DNA of 64,000 nt from Pseudomonas putida (GCF_001941965.1 NZ_MKZO01000002.1:112173-176172), one strand, 5' to 3'; counted from the stretch's first letter, positions 1-9,997 are shown. The notes: a model not told the origin generated them from the sequence alone. Made by a program: numbers and translations.

Positions 1-457
1 CTGCTTGCAATTCGCTGCTAGCATCTTCGCCTTGCGCGGTATCGGACGGATAAAAATCCCCCTACAAAACGTCAACTTTTACGAACAGCTAAATCGACCC
101 ACTGACAAAAACCGTCGTAAAACTCTCTGAAAACGCCGAAAAAGTCGATAAATCCCCATGAAAGAAAAATAATGTAACGATTTACTTGACGCACCCCACC
201 CCAATCGTTTCTTATTTTTCCCACCTTGCCCTGCGTCCGATACCACCAAGAACAATCAGCGCCGCTCCCCTGACGCCCGCGCGCGTCGTACCTGCACGCT
301 CGTTTTCCCGGTCCGGTCCTTGCCAGTGACACCGGCGCCTCGCCCGCGCCCATTCCAGCTCCAACATAAAAGGTGAACAACATGGAGCCCACCCGTTCGA
401 CCCTGTCGTGCCCGCCACAAAACCCTTCCGTGGCCCCGTCCCAGGAGCAACGCGCGC
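1..457. other. Non-coding stretch upstream of the putrescine importer
   Basis: No convincing gene was found here; the ORFs on the minus strand are low-complexity shadows that run into the antisense of the permease gene. The stretch from about 60 to 240 is A/T-rich compared with its surroundings and contains TTGACG near 186, so it may carry the promoter of the downstream permease, but no clear -10 partner is visible. No strong hairpin or repeat was recognised. Confidence 0.4.
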
Positions 458-1810
458 ATGCAGCCTGAGCACAGCACCCACTGCAACCTGCAACTTCGCA
501 AGTCCCTGCGCCTGTGGCAGGTGGTGATCATCGGCCTGGCGTACCTCACGCCGATGACCGTGTTCGACACCTTCGGCATCGTCTCCGGCCTCACCTCCGG
601 GCACGTGCCCAGCGCCTACATCCTGGCCCTGCTGGGCATCCTTTTCACCGCCGTGAGTTATGGCGTGCTGGTGCGGCACTTCCCGCAGTCCGGTTCGGCG
701 TACACCTACACGCAGAAGGCGATCAACCCGCATGTCGGCTTCCTGGTGGGCTGGTCGTCGCTGCTGGATTACCTGCTGCTGCCGATGGTCAACGCGCTGC
801 TGGCCAAGCTCTACCTGGGCGCGATGTTCCCCGAGGTCCCGGGCTGGATCTGGGTCACCGCGTTCGTCACCCTGATCACCCTGATCAATATCCGCAGCAT
901 CAACCTGGTGGCCAACTTCAACGTCCTGTTCGTCGGCGTGCAACTGGTGATCATGGCGGTGTTCGTCTACCTGTGCCTGCGCGGTCTCGACCAGGGTGAA
1001 GGCCAGGGCACGCCGTGGACGCTGATCCCGTTCAGCGATGACAAGACCCAGCTCAGCGCGCTGATGGCCGGGGCGACCATCCTGTGCTTCTCGTTCCTCG
1101 GCTTCGACGCGGTCACCACCCTCTCGGAAGAAACCCACCAGCCGGAGAAAGTCATCCCGCGGGCGATCTTCCTCACCGCCCTGATCGGCGGCGCGGTGTT
1201 CATCCTCATTTCGTTCTTCATCCAGGCCTACTTCCCGACCATGGAGCGCTTCCAGGACCACGAAGCGGCCCTGCCGGAAATCGCCCTGTACGTCGGCGGC
1301 AAGCTGTTCCAGTCGATCTTCATCGCCTGCACGGTGATCAACACCATCGCCTCGGGCCTGGCCTCGCAGACCAGCGTCTCGCGCCTGCTCTACGTGATGG
1401 GCCGCGACAAGGTGATTCCGCACGGCCTGTTCGCCCGCCTGCACCCGCGCTACAAGACTCCGGTGCTGAACATCATCGTGGTCGGCCTGATCTCGCTGTC
1501 GGCGATTTTCTTCGACCTGGTCACCGCCACCTCGATCATCAACTTCGGCGCGCTGGTGGCCTTCAGCTTCGTCAACCTGTCGGTCATCAACCATTGCTAC
1601 CTTCGCCAGGGCATGAAGCAGGGCCTGGGCAACAAGCTCAAGCACCTGATCCTGCCGACCATCGGCTTCTGCATCATCGCCCTGCTCTGGCTCGACCTGA
1701 ACGAGCACTCGCTGCTGTTCGGCGGTGTCTGGGCCCTGGCCGGGGTGATCTACCTGGCGCGGCTGACCAAGTCGTTCCGGGTCGCGCCACCGACCTACAT
1801 CGCCGAGTGA
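458..1810 (+). CDS. plaP: APC-family putrescine importer (PlaP/PuuP-like)
   Basis: This 450-residue protein is an inner-membrane amino acid-polyamine-organocation permease with about twelve hydrophobic helices. From memory its sequence follows E. coli PlaP almost along its whole length, with shared blocks such as [37 protein letters not shown] and ASGLASQ. It would import putrescine or a close polyamine by proton symport. The ATG at 458 directly precedes the conserved N-terminus. The next gene on the same strand is a chemoreceptor with a dCache sensor, so transport and taxis toward the same amine are plausible. The family is clear; the exact substrate is inferred. Confidence 0.85.
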   Translation: MQPEHSTHCNLQLRKSLRLWQVVIIGLAYLTPMTVFDTFGIVSGLTSGHVPSAYILALLGILFTAVSYGVLVRHFPQSGSAYTYTQKAINPHVGFLVGWSSLLDYLLLPMVNALLAKLYLGAMFPEVPGWIWVTAFVTLITLINIRSINLVANFNVLFVGVQLVIMAVFVYLCLRGLDQGEGQGTPWTLIPFSDDKTQLSALMAGATILCFSFLGFDAVTTLSEETHQPEKVIPRAIFLTALIGGAVFILISFFIQAYFPTMERFQDHEAALPEIALYVGGKLFQSIFIACTVINTIASGLASQTSVSRLLYVMGRDKVIPHGLFARLHPRYKTPVLNIIVVGLISLSAIFFDLVTATSIINFGALVAFSFVNLSVINHCYLRQGMKQGLGNKLKHLILPTIGFCIIALLWLDLNEHSLLFGGVWALAGVIYLARLTKSFRVAPPTYIAE

Positions 1811-1824
1811 GACCGCCTGTCGAA

Positions 1825-1853
1825 CACGCCCGCGAGGATCGCGGGCGTGCTTC
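1825..1853 (+). terminator. G/C-rich hairpin after the permease gene
   Basis: CACGCCCGCGA and TCGCGGGCGTG form a strong stem 15 nt after the permease stop codon. Only a short T-poor tail (GCTTCAT) follows, so it is either a weak terminator or an mRNA-stabilising hairpin between the permease and the chemoreceptor gene. Confidence 0.5.
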
Positions 1854-1875
1854 ATGACCGATAAGGAAAAACCTC

Positions 1876-3942
1876 ATGCTCCCGCGCCGCCTGTCCATCC
1901 AGTGGAAGATCATCCTGCTCGCCGGCCTGTGCCTGCTGGCCATCGTTATCGTCCTGGCGGTCACTTCGCTGACCCAGTCACGACGCAGTGCGGCCGAAGT
2001 GTTCCAGGCCAATACCGAACTGCTCGAGCACAACGCCCGCCTACGTCTGCAGGCCCATGGCGAGACCCAGGCCCTGCGCATCCAGCGCTACTTCATGGAT
2101 GCCTACCAGTACGGCAATGGCTTTGCCCGGCTGGCCCGGGTCCTGCGCGAACGCGGCGCTGGCGACCTGCGCAGCACCCTGGTCAGCCAGGCCCGGGCGG
2201 CGCTGGCGGGCAACCGCGACCTGATCGGCCTGTACTTGGTGTTCCAGCCCGACGGACTCGATCGCCAGGACGCCGCTTTTGCCGGACAGGCAGAGCAAGG
2301 CAGCAACGACAGCGGGCGCTTTTCCCTGTACTGGTCGCGCAATGCCGCCGGCGAACTGGAATCGGAAGCCATGCCCGAATCCATGCTCGCCGACGCCAGC
2401 ATCGGCGCCAACGGCTCGCCCTATAACCGCTGGCTGACCTGCCCGCTGGAGACGGCCAAAGCCTGCGTGCTCGATCCGTATTTCGACGAGGTCAACGGCA
2501 AGCAGGTATTGATGACCAGCATCGCCCTGCCGCTGCTGGACCAGGGCAAGGTAGTCGGCGTGGTCGGCCTGGATATCGGCCTGGACAACCTGCAACAGCT
2601 GGCCCTCGAGGGGCGCAAGGAAGTCTACGAGGGCCAGGGTCAGGTCAGTATCGTCAGCCCCGCCGGCCTGCTGGCCGGGCACAGCGCCGATGCCACGCAG
2701 TTGAGCAAGCAGGCGCCGAAGGCCGTGGAAGACGGCCTGATGCGTATCGCCCGGCCCTTCTCGCCGATCCCGGACGCCACGCCGTGGCAGGTCTTGCTGG
2801 AAGTGCCGCAAAGCGTCCTGCAGGCCCCGGCCATCGCCCTTAACCAGCGCCTGGATGCCAGCAACCAGCGCGCCAACCTGACCAACCTGCTGATCGCCCT
2901 GGTCACCGCCCTCGCCGGGCTGGTGCTGATCTGGCTGACCGCCCGTGGCGTGACCCGGCCGATCCTGGTGGTAGCCGAGCGCTTGCGCGAGATCGCCAGC
3001 GGCGACGGCGACCTGACCCAGCGCCTCGATTACTCCCGCGATGACGAACTGGGCCAGTTGAGCGGCTGGTTCAACCGCTTCCTCGACAAGCTGCAGCCGG
3101 TGATCGTCCAGGTCAAAGGCTCGCTGCAGGAGGCACGCGGCACCGCCGACCAGTCCGCCGCCATCGCCAGCCAGACCAGCGGCGGCATGCAGCAACAGCA
3201 GCGCGAGATCGAACAGGTGGCCACCGCCGCCAACGAGATGAGCGCCACCGCCCATGATGTCGCCAACAACGCCGCGCAGGCCGCCCACGCTGCACGTGGC
3301 GCGGACCAGGCCAGCCGCGAAGGCCTGGAGCTGATCGGCCACACCCGCCAGGCCATCGACCAGCTTGCCGCCGATATGGACCTGGCCATGGAACGGGTCC
3401 AGGCCCTGGCCGGGCGCAGCGACCAGATCGGCTCGGTGCTGGAAGTGATCCGCGCCATTGCCGAACAGACCAACCTGCTGGCCCTCAACGCCGCCATCGA
3501 GGCAGCCCGGGCCGGCGAGGCCGGGCGCGGTTTTGCCGTGGTGGCCGACGAAGTGCGCAATCTGGCGCAACGCACCCAGGTGTCGGTGGAAGAAATCCGC
3601 CATGTGATCGAAGCTTTGCAGGGCGGCACCCAGGGCGTGGTCGAGGCCATGCACGACGGCCAGCGTCAGGCCCGGGACAGCGTGACGCGCATGGAGCAGG
3701 CGGTGCCGGCGCTGCAACGGGTCGGCGAGGCGGTGACGGTGATCAGCGACATGAACCTGCAGATCGCCTCGGCCGCCGAAGAACAGAGCGCCGTGGCCGA
3801 GGAGGTCAATCGCAATGTCGCCGGGATCCGCGATGTCACCGAATCGCTGTCCGGGCAGGCCGATGAGTCGGCGCGTATCAGCCAGGCGTTGAATCGCCTG
3901 GCCAACCAGCAGCAGGCGCTGATGGAGCAATTCCGGGTCTGA
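1876..3942 (+). CDS. Methyl-accepting chemotaxis protein with periplasmic dCache sensor, possibly polyamine-sensing
   Basis: A 688-residue chemoreceptor of the inner membrane. Helix 1 spans about residues 12-33, a periplasmic double-Cache region fills about 34-335, helix 2 is about 336-357, a HAMP segment follows (VTRPI start), and the cytoplasmic signalling domain includes the conserved tip [18 protein letters not shown] near residue 530. It would signal through CheW/CheA. The sensor contains WLTCPLE and VLMTSIALP, the style of the McpU/TlpQ receptors for polyamines and histamine, and the gene upstream encodes a putrescine importer. An amine ligand is therefore a reasonable inference, not proven. 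The start at 1876 follows a GATAAGGA ribosome-binding site. Confidence 0.88.
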   Translation: MLPRRLSIQWKIILLAGLCLLAIVIVLAVTSLTQSRRSAAEVFQANTELLEHNARLRLQAHGETQALRIQRYFMDAYQYGNGFARLARVLRERGAGDLRSTLVSQARAALAGNRDLIGLYLVFQPDGLDRQDAAFAGQAEQGSNDSGRFSLYWSRNAAGELESEAMPESMLADASIGANGSPYNRWLTCPLETAKACVLDPYFDEVNGKQVLMTSIALPLLDQGKVVGVVGLDIGLDNLQQLALEGRKEVYEGQGQVSIVSPAGLLAGHSADATQLSKQAPKAVEDGLMRIARPFSPIPDATPWQVLLEVPQSVLQAPAIALNQRLDASNQRANLTNLLIALVTALAGLVLIWLTARGVTRPILVVAERLREIASGDGDLTQRLDYSRDDELGQLSGWFNRFLDKLQPVIVQVKGSLQEARGTADQSAAIASQTSGGMQQQQREIEQVATAANEMSATAHDVANNAAQAAHAARGADQASREGLELIGHTRQAIDQLAADMDLAMERVQALAGRSDQIGSVLEVIRAIAEQTNLLALNAAIEAARAGEAGRGFAVVADEVRNLAQRTQVSVEEIRHVIEALQGGTQGVVEAMHDGQRQARDSVTRMEQAVPALQRVGEAVTVISDMNLQIASAAEEQSAVAEEVNRNVAGIRDVTESLSGQADESARISQALNRLANQQQALMEQFRV

Positions 3943-3973
3943 CGGCCCGGCCGTGTTTTTTAGGAGGCCCGTG

Positions 3974-4921
3974 GTGGCAACACGTTTTTTCGATCTGACC
4001 GATGAGCAAGGCGTACTGCGTACGTCCATTGCCGTCACCCTGTTCATTGCCGCGATCGGTATCGGTTTCGGCCTGGCTTCGGGGTCGTTCTCGATCGTCT
4101 TCGACGGCGTCTACTCGATGGTCGACGCCAGCATGAGCGGGCTGTCACTGGTGGTGGTGCGGCTGATCACCGCCCACACCCGCAGCGCCCACCTGTCGCG
4201 CAAGCTGCGCGAGCGTTTCACCATGGGGTTCTGGCACCTGGAGCCGATGGTGCTGGCGCTGAACGGCATCCTGCTCACCGGGGTGGCGATCTATGCGCTG
4301 ATCAACGCCGTGCTCAGCCTGCTCGAAGGCGGGCGCGACCTGGAGTTCGGGCTGGCGCTGATCTATGCGGTGCTGACGGTGATCGCCTGCCTGACCATCG
4401 CCATCCTCGAGGCCCGGGCCAACCGGCGGATCAACTCGGACTTCGTGCGTATGGACGTCAAGGGCTGGGTGATGTCGGCGAGCATCACGGCGGCGCTGTT
4501 GATTGCCTTCTGCGTCGGGATCGCGGTGCAGGGCACGGAGTGGGAGTGGATCTCGCCGTATATCGACCCGGCGGTGCTGGGGCTGGTGTGCCTGGTGATC
4601 ATTCCGCTCCCGCTGTCGGTGATCCGCCAGGCCCTGGCGGACATGTTCCTGGTGACCCCGGGGGACCTGAAGCAGCATGTGGACGAGGTGGCGCAGGCGT
4701 TCGTCGAGAAGCACGCCATGTTGTCGTACCGGGCTTATGTGGCCAAGGTCGGGAGGTCGCGGGAGATCGAGCTGTACTTCATCGTGCCGCGGACCATGGC
4801 GGCGCGGAATATCGCCGAGTGGGATGCGTGGCGGGACGAGATCGGCGATGCCATTGGCGGTGAAGGGCCGGATCGCTGGTTGACCGTGGTGTTTACCGGG
4901 GATCCTGAATGGGCTGAGTGA
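3974..4921 (+). CDS. Cation diffusion facilitator (CDF)-family membrane protein with a degenerate metal site
   Basis: A 315-residue inner-membrane protein of the CDF/COG3965 type with about six hydrophobic helices and a soluble C-terminal part (LSYRAYVAKVGRSREIELYF). I place the start at GTG 3974, six bases after a perfect AGGAGG at 3962-3967; the upstream ATG at 3953 lies before that site. Compared with E. coli YiiP as I remember it, helix 2 reads VYSMVD where YiiP has VDSLVD, and helix 5 reads DVKGWVMS where YiiP has DMLHYQSD. Three of four canonical transport-site ligands thus seem replaced. The fold assignment is good; zinc, cobalt or cadmium export is uncertain. It lies 31 bases after the chemoreceptor gene. 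Confidence 0.75.
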   Translation: MATRFFDLTDEQGVLRTSIAVTLFIAAIGIGFGLASGSFSIVFDGVYSMVDASMSGLSLVVVRLITAHTRSAHLSRKLRERFTMGFWHLEPMVLALNGILLTGVAIYALINAVLSLLEGGRDLEFGLALIYAVLTVIACLTIAILEARANRRINSDFVRMDVKGWVMSASITAALLIAFCVGIAVQGTEWEWISPYIDPAVLGLVCLVIIPLPLSVIRQALADMFLVTPGDLKQHVDEVAQAFVEKHAMLSYRAYVAKVGRSREIELYFIVPRTMAARNIAEWDAWRDEIGDAIGGEGPDRWLTVVFTGDPEWAE

Positions 4922-4930
4922 TGTGTTTAT

Positions 4931-5042
4931 CTTTCGGGCCTCATCGCTGGCAAGCCAGCTCCCACAGGGTTTGTGTTGACCACAGATTTGTGATCGCCGC
5001 GGACACTGTGGGAGCTGGCTTGCCAGCGATAGGGCCCGAAAG
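4931..5042. repeat. REP inverted pair (inward-facing)
   Basis: Two REP cores (ATCGCTGGCAAGCCAGCTCC and its reverse complement) face each other about 40 bases apart, with matching outer arms CTTTCGGGCC and GGGCCCGAAAG. The pair sits just after the CDF gene stop and before the SulP gene. Confidence 0.93.
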
Positions 5043-5184
5043 AACACCCTCCGTTGGTTGGCCTTCCCCTCCCCAGCGGTTACGATGCTGGCCAAATGCC
5101 CAAATCCTCCCGGCCTTCCTCATGAAGCGCCGGGTGCCGGGCTTTTGCGCTAGCGTCTGTCAGATACATCAAAAGGACCTGAAC

Positions 5185-6915
5185 ATGTTTCTTTCCCGCT
5201 GGCTTCCGGGCCTGGCCAACCTGCTGCATTACCGGCGCGAGTGGTTCCGCCCGGACGTGCAGGCCGGCCTGTCGGTAGCCGCCATCCAGATTCCCATCGC
5301 CATCGCCTACGCGCAGATCGCTGGCCTGCCGCCGCAGGTCGGCCTGTACGCGTGCATCCTGCCGATGATCGTCTATGCGCTGGTGGGCAGTTCGCGCCAG
5401 TTGATGGTCGGCCCCGACGCCGCCACCTGCGCCATGGTCGCCGGGGCCATCGCGCCCCTGGCCATGGGCGACCCCGACCGTCTGCTGCAATTGTCGGTGG
5501 TGGTCACGGTACTGGTCGGCCTGATGCTGATCGCCGCCGGGGTGGCCCGGGCCGGCTTTATCGCCAGCTTCTTCTCGCGGCCGATCCTCATCGGCTACCT
5601 CAACGGCATCGGCCTGAGCCTGCTGGCCGGGCAACTGGGCAAGGTGGTCGGGTTCAAGATCGAGGGCAGCGGCTTCATCCTCGCGATGATCAACTTCTTC
5701 GACCGTCTCGACGAGATCCGCTGGCTGACCCTGACGATCGGCCTGGCCGCCCTGGCCCTGCTGATCTGGCTGCCGCGACGCTATCCGAAACTGCCGGCAG
5801 CGCTGGTGACGGTGGCGGTGTTCACCCTGATCGCCGGGGTCTTCGGCCTCGACAACCACGGCGTCGCGGTGCTCGGCCATGTGCCCGGCGGCATGCCGGA
5901 ACTGGCCTGGCCGCAGACCTCGCTGGAAGAAATGAAGAGCCTGCTGCGCGACGCCCTGGGTATCGCCACCGTGAGTTTCTGCAGCGCCATGCTCACCGCC
6001 CGCAGCTTTGCCGCGCGGCACGGTTATGCGATCAATGCCAACCATGAGTTCGTGGCGCTGGGCGTGTCCAACCTGGCGGCCGGGGTGTCCCAGGGCTTCG
6101 CCATCAGCGGCGCCGACTCGCGCACCGCGGTCAACGACATGGTCGGCGGAAAGAGCCAGCTGGTGGGCATCGTCGCCGCCCTGGTGATCGCCCTGATCCT
6201 GATGTTCTTCACCGCGCCCATGGCCTGGATTCCCCAGGCGGCGCTGGGTGCGGTGCTATTGATGGCCGGCTGGGGGCTGATCGATGTGCAGTCGCTGCGC
6301 AAGATCTGGGTGCTGAGCCGCTTCGAACTGTGCTTGTGCGTGCTGACCACCATCGGCGTGCTGGGTGTCGGCGTGCTGCCGGGGATCATCATCGCCGTGA
6401 CCCTGGCGATCCTGCGCCTTCTCTACAGCATCTACCAGCCCACCGACGCGGTGCTCGGCTGGGCGCCGGGGGTCGAGGGGCAGGTGGACATCAGCCGGCA
6501 CAAGGACGCCCGCACCGTGCCGGGGCTGGTGGTGTACCGCTTCGACGACGCGATCCTGTTCTTCAATGCCGACTACTTCAAGATGCGCCTGCTGGAGGCG
6601 GTGCAGCGGGAAGCCAATGCCAAGGCGGTGCTGTTCGATGCCGAGGCGGTGAGCAGTATCGATGTCAGCGGCATCGCGGCGTTGCGGGAAGTGCGCGATA
6701 CCTTGAAGGCCCAGGGCATCGAGCTGGGGATCGCCCGGGCACGCGGGGCGTTTCTACGGATGCTGGTGCGCTCGGGGCTGGCGCGGGAGATGGAGAATCA
6801 TCTGCTGTATGGGTCAGTCAGGGCGGGGATTCGGGCTTATCGGTTGTGGCGTAACCGGGTCAGGAGGGAGGAGGCGGATGCCGGGAAAGCGGCGCCCGTT
6901 CCGAATCTTCCTTAG
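5185..6915 (+). CDS. SulP-family anion transporter with C-terminal STAS domain
   Basis: The protein has 576 residues from the ATG at 5185, which is preceded by AAAGGACC. The reading frame is open back to 4918, but that part crosses a REP element and is not credible as protein. About residues 1-410 form the hydrophobic SulP core (SVAAIQIPIAIAYAQIAG; GPDAATCAMVAG; FAISGADSRTAVNDMVGG). The C-terminal part from about 440 is a STAS domain (VLFDAEAVSSIDVSGIAAL). SulP proteins import sulfate, bicarbonate, dicarboxylates or other anions; the substrate cannot be read from sequence. Length and domain order are normal for the family. Confidence 0.9.
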   Translation: MFLSRWLPGLANLLHYRREWFRPDVQAGLSVAAIQIPIAIAYAQIAGLPPQVGLYACILPMIVYALVGSSRQLMVGPDAATCAMVAGAIAPLAMGDPDRLLQLSVVVTVLVGLMLIAAGVARAGFIASFFSRPILIGYLNGIGLSLLAGQLGKVVGFKIEGSGFILAMINFFDRLDEIRWLTLTIGLAALALLIWLPRRYPKLPAALVTVAVFTLIAGVFGLDNHGVAVLGHVPGGMPELAWPQTSLEEMKSLLRDALGIATVSFCSAMLTARSFAARHGYAINANHEFVALGVSNLAAGVSQGFAISGADSRTAVNDMVGGKSQLVGIVAALVIALILMFFTAPMAWIPQAALGAVLLMAGWGLIDVQSLRKIWVLSRFELCLCVLTTIGVLGVGVLPGIIIAVTLAILRLLYSIYQPTDAVLGWAPGVEGQVDISRHKDARTVPGLVVYRFDDAILFFNADYFKMRLLEAVQREANAKAVLFDAEAVSSIDVSGIAALREVRDTLKAQGIELGIARARGAFLRMLVRSGLAREMENHLLYGSVRAGIRAYRLWRNRVRREEADAGKAAPVPNLP

Positions 6916-6918
6916 CTC

Positions 6919-7010
6919 TTGAGGGTCCTATCGCTGGCAAGCCAGCTCCCACAGGTCCAGCGGTGCACGCGATCCCTGTGGGAGCTGGCTTGCCAGCGAT
7001 GAGGCCCTCA
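6919..7010. repeat. REP inverted pair (inward-facing)
   Basis: GAGGGTCCTATCGCTGGC ... and ... GCCAGCGATGAGGCCCTC form an inverted pair between the convergent SulP and LysE genes. Its last bases overlap the LysE stop codon. Confidence 0.92.
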
Positions 7011-7643
7011 GCCGCGCCGAGGAATCAGCCCCGGTACCGCATGCATCAGCGCATTCACCGCGAACCCGATGAACATCACCCCACAAGCCCGGGTAATCCA
7101 CAGCTCATAGCGCATGTACAGGCTGCGCACCTGCCGCGCCCCCACCAGCACGATCAGGATCAGGTACGCCAGCAGCCCACCGAGGAAACTCAGGGCAATC
7201 AACGCCGGCAGCATCGACCAGTCCAGCGCTTGCGCCCGACTCGAGAGCAGCGCGGTAAAGGTCGCCACCGCCACCGGATAAGCCTTGGGATTGGTCAGCC
7301 CGAATACCACGCCATGCCAGAACGGCTGGCGCACCGCACCCTGCTCCGCGCTATTGCCGGGCTGGCTGCGCAACGCCCGCCAGCCCAGCCAGCCCAGGTA
7401 CAGGCCGCTGATCACGCCAAGAATGTCGAACACCGAGCTGCCGATCTGCCGCGCGCCGATGATCGCCACCAGCGCAGTGCTGCACCACAGCACATCCCCC
7501 AGCAGGTGACCGCAAAGAAACCCGGCCCCGGCCCGGCGCCCACGGGTCGCGCCGATGCCCAGCACGGCCAGCACGCCGGGCCCGGGGGTGATGCCATAGA
7601 TAAAGCCGGAAGCGAGCACGGCGAGCAGCAGCGAGAAGGTCAT
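7008..7643 (-). CDS. LysE-family amino acid exporter
   Basis: A 211-residue inner-membrane protein with five to six hydrophobic helices. The N-terminus has the LysE/RhtB signature (ITPGPGVLAVLGIGATRGRRAG with FLCGHLLGD), and LTNPKAYPVA marks the middle of the family. Members export amino acids or homoserine lactones by proton antiport; the substrate here is unknown. It lies 54 bases downstream of the glycerophosphodiesterase gene on the same strand, so the two may share a transcript. The gene ends within the REP pair. Confidence 0.88.
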   Translation of the reverse strand: MTFSLLLAVLASGFIYGITPGPGVLAVLGIGATRGRRAGAGFLCGHLLGDVLWCSTALVAIIGARQIGSSVFDILGVISGLYLGWLGWRALRSQPGNSAEQGAVRQPFWHGVVFGLTNPKAYPVAVATFTALLSSRAQALDWSMLPALIALSFLGGLLAYLILIVLVGARQVRSLYMRYELWITRACGVMFIGFAVNALMHAVPGLIPRRG

Positions 7644-7697
7644 GACGCGGCGTCCGAAATGGATGGAGGCCGCAGTCTACGCCGCCTCCAGGGACGG

Positions 7698-8768
7698 TTA
7701 CCAGCCGCCGGCCTCGAGCAGAACCGCTTCATCCTGCGCCGCCGCTCGAGCGTAGTATTTCAGTAGCGCACCCGGCCGGTTGGTGAAGATGCCATCCACG
7801 CCCGCGTCACTGACCCGCTTGAAATCCACCGGGTCATCGACGGTGTAGACATGCACCAGCAAGCCCTTGTCGTGGGCCATGCGGTTCATCCACGGTTGCG
7901 CCAGATCGGCGTAGCTTTGCTCGCCGCCTGCGGCCAGCGCGGTGGACGGACCGGTGCCGACGGCGCCCGTGCTCCTGGCAATATCCAGCCAGCGCTCGAA
8001 CTCGGCGCGGTCCTTCGGCTGCTGGCGGGCATACCAGGCGGCCTTGTCCTTCAGGCCGGACTCGGCGAAGGCCTGGCCCGGCGCCGCTTCGACATGGTCC
8101 TTGCCCAGCCACAGCAGCAACACCTTGGGCGTCTGCGGCATGGCCTTGTGCAGCAGCGCGAGGCTGCCACGGTCGAAGGTCTGCAACACCACGCGCCCCG
8201 GCTTGTCGAGCCAGCCTCGCTTGTCCAGGGCCTTTTGCAGGTCCTGCTCGATCCCGGGGAACTGGTTCGGCACCTTGGTCTCGATATACAGCCCCGGCTG
8301 GTGCGCCGGGTTGGCTTCGGCGATATCCATCACTTCGTCCAGGGTCAGGATCTTCAAGCCGGCGAAGGCCGGTCGCGCGCGCTCCGGATAAGCGCGGTTG
8401 AACCAACTGCCAGCATCCAGCGATTTCAGCTCGGCCAGGGTGAAAGCACTGACCGGACTGGACTTGCGCTCGGGAAAGCGCTCAGCCACATCACTGGTGC
8501 GGCTCAAATCGTCGTCATGCACCACCACCAGCACGCCGTCGCTGCTGCGTTGCAGGTCCAGTTCCAGGTAGTCGGCACCCAGATCCCGGGCCAGTTGATA
8601 GGCCGGGACGGTGGACTCCGGCGCGTCATGGGAAGCGCCACGGTGGGCGATCACCGCCGGGTATGGGATGCCCTGGGCTTTCGCCAGGGTCGCACTATCG
8701 TCAGCGGCCTGGGTTTGGGCAACGAGGCCGAACAGGGCCAGGCCCAGGCAGATGTCCTTCAATCGCAT
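7698..8768 (-). CDS. glpQ: Periplasmic glycerophosphodiester phosphodiesterase (GlpQ type)
   Basis: A 356-residue enzyme with an N-terminal signal peptide ending TQAADD. It carries the GDPD catalytic signature: IAHRGASHDAPESTVPAY near residue 40, then YLELDLQRSSDGVLVVVHDD, and near the C-terminus HVYTVDD and GIFTNRPG. The family hydrolyses deacylated phospholipid head groups to glycerol-3-phosphate and an alcohol in the periplasm. The longer extracytoplasmic form matches GlpQ rather than cytosolic UgpQ. It is divergent from the SIR2-like gene at 8883. Confidence 0.9.
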   Translation of the reverse strand: MRLKDICLGLALFGLVAQTQAADDSATLAKAQGIPYPAVIAHRGASHDAPESTVPAYQLARDLGADYLELDLQRSSDGVLVVVHDDDLSRTSDVAERFPERKSSPVSAFTLAELKSLDAGSWFNRAYPERARPAFAGLKILTLDEVMDIAEANPAHQPGLYIETKVPNQFPGIEQDLQKALDKRGWLDKPGRVVLQTFDRGSLALLHKAMPQTPKVLLLWLGKDHVEAAPGQAFAESGLKDKAAWYARQQPKDRAEFERWLDIARSTGAVGTGPSTALAAGGEQSYADLAQPWMNRMAHDKGLLVHVYTVDDPVDFKRVSDAGVDGIFTNRPGALLKYYARAAAQDEAVLLEAGGW

Positions 8769-8882
8769 AGGGTGTCTCCTTGTAAAAACCGGCCCGAAGC
8801 ATAGTCGCCGTCCCGGATGACAACCCGTGTCGTGCTACAGTCGCGCCCTGCCGATTTGCAACAGATTCCTACGAGACACGCC

Positions 8883-9905
8883 ATGACCGCCGACCTAGAC
8901 GCCTCCCTCGCCTCCTGGCCCGACCTTGCCGCGCGCCATCCGTGCAGCGGCCTGCTGCTGGGCAATGGCGCCAGCCGGGCGATCTGGCGGCCGTTCAGCT
9001 ACTTCTCGCTGTTCGAGATTGCCCAGCGGGTACGCAACAAGCCGCTGGGGGTGAGCGACCAGGCACTGTTCAAGTCATTGGGCAGCGAGTTGTTCGAGCC
9101 GGTGCTCAGCGCCCTGAACACCACGGTGCGGGTCAATGCCGCGCTGGCGATCAGTTCGTCGGCACCGCTGAACCGCTACTATGCGATCAAGGAAGCGCTG
9201 ATCCACGCCATCCGCAGCGTGCATATCCCGCGCAAGCTGCTGCCTGACCCTGTCCTGGCGGCGCTCAATGCCGAGTTGCGCAACTACCGCAACGTGTTCA
9301 GCGGCAACTACGACCTGCTCTGCCATTGGGCAGTGAGTCATGACCCGCAAGGCTTCGAGTCGCTGTTCGATGAAGAGGGCCACTTCGATGTCAGCCGCCC
9401 GCGTGGCGACGGCACCCGTCTGCACTACCTGCACGGCGGCCTGCACCTGCTGCGCACCGACGACGGCGGCACCCGCCTGCGCGCCGCCAGCGGCAGCCAG
9501 TTGCTCGACGGCTTCGCCATCAACACGCCCGGGGATGTGCCGCTGTTCGTCAACGAGTGCACCAGCGAACACAAGCTGAAGGCGATCCGCAGTTCCGACT
9601 ACCTGACCTGGAGCTACGCCGCCCTGGCCAGCCACAACGAAGGCTTGTGCCTGTTCGGCCATCATCTGGACCGCGCCGACCAGCATCTGCTGCACGCCAT
9701 CCAGCAGGCCCGCCCGCCTCACCTGGCCATCGCCATCCTGCCGTTGAGCGACGCCGCCATCGTCAGCCAGAAGCAGCATTTCACGCGGATCTTCGAAGAA
9801 ACACCGGGGATCGTGCTGCATTTCTTCGATGCCACCAGCCACCCTCTGGGCCAGGCGGAACTCAATGTCCCGGCCCCGGCAGCGATCACCCGCCGACGCC
9901 GCTGA
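8883..9905 (+). CDS. SIR2-like / DUF4917-type protein of unknown function
   Basis: A 340-residue soluble protein without signal peptide. I start it at ATG 8883 because the protein-like sequence begins there; the frame is open upstream to 8817. Near the N-terminus LLLGNGAS (residues 24-31) resembles the nucleotide-binding turn of SIR2-like proteins. Later NVFSGNYDLLCHW and LHYLHGGLHLL give the asparagine-tyrosine-aspartate and histidine-glycine-histidine patterns seen in that superfamily, and the C-terminal LFGHHLDRADQH looks like the STIR/DUF4917 ending. I assign it to the DUF4917 kind from memory. Relatives with SIR2 folds often act on NAD; activity here is unknown. Confidence 0.65.
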   Translation: MTADLDASLASWPDLAARHPCSGLLLGNGASRAIWRPFSYFSLFEIAQRVRNKPLGVSDQALFKSLGSELFEPVLSALNTTVRVNAALAISSSAPLNRYYAIKEALIHAIRSVHIPRKLLPDPVLAALNAELRNYRNVFSGNYDLLCHWAVSHDPQGFESLFDEEGHFDVSRPRGDGTRLHYLHGGLHLLRTDDGGTRLRAASGSQLLDGFAINTPGDVPLFVNECTSEHKLKAIRSSDYLTWSYAALASHNEGLCLFGHHLDRADQHLLHAIQQARPPHLAIAILPLSDAAIVSQKQHFTRIFEETPGIVLHFFDATSHPLGQAELNVPAPAAITRRRR

Positions 9906-9933
9906 TAGCAAAGCGCCGCTTACCGCCTATAGC

Positions 9934-9955
9934 AAATAAAAATAATTCTCGATAA
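9934..9955 (+). promoter_or_regulatory. Candidate Fur box upstream of the ECF sigma gene
   Basis: AAATAAAAATAATTCTCGAT is A/T-rich in a G/C-rich setting and resembles the Fur consensus made of overlapping GATAAT hexamers. It lies about 45 bases before the ECF sigma start codon, where Fur repression of iron-starvation sigma factors normally acts. Confidence 0.6.
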
Positions 9956-9997
9956 CATTCGCGACCTTTCTCTCCCGGCTTCTCCTGGAAAGTTCGC

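Noticed and set aside
4918..5184. N-terminal extension of the SulP transporter
   Set aside because: This in-frame stretch crosses a REP pair and reads as its translation; the conserved protein begins at ATG 5185 with a good ribosome-binding site.
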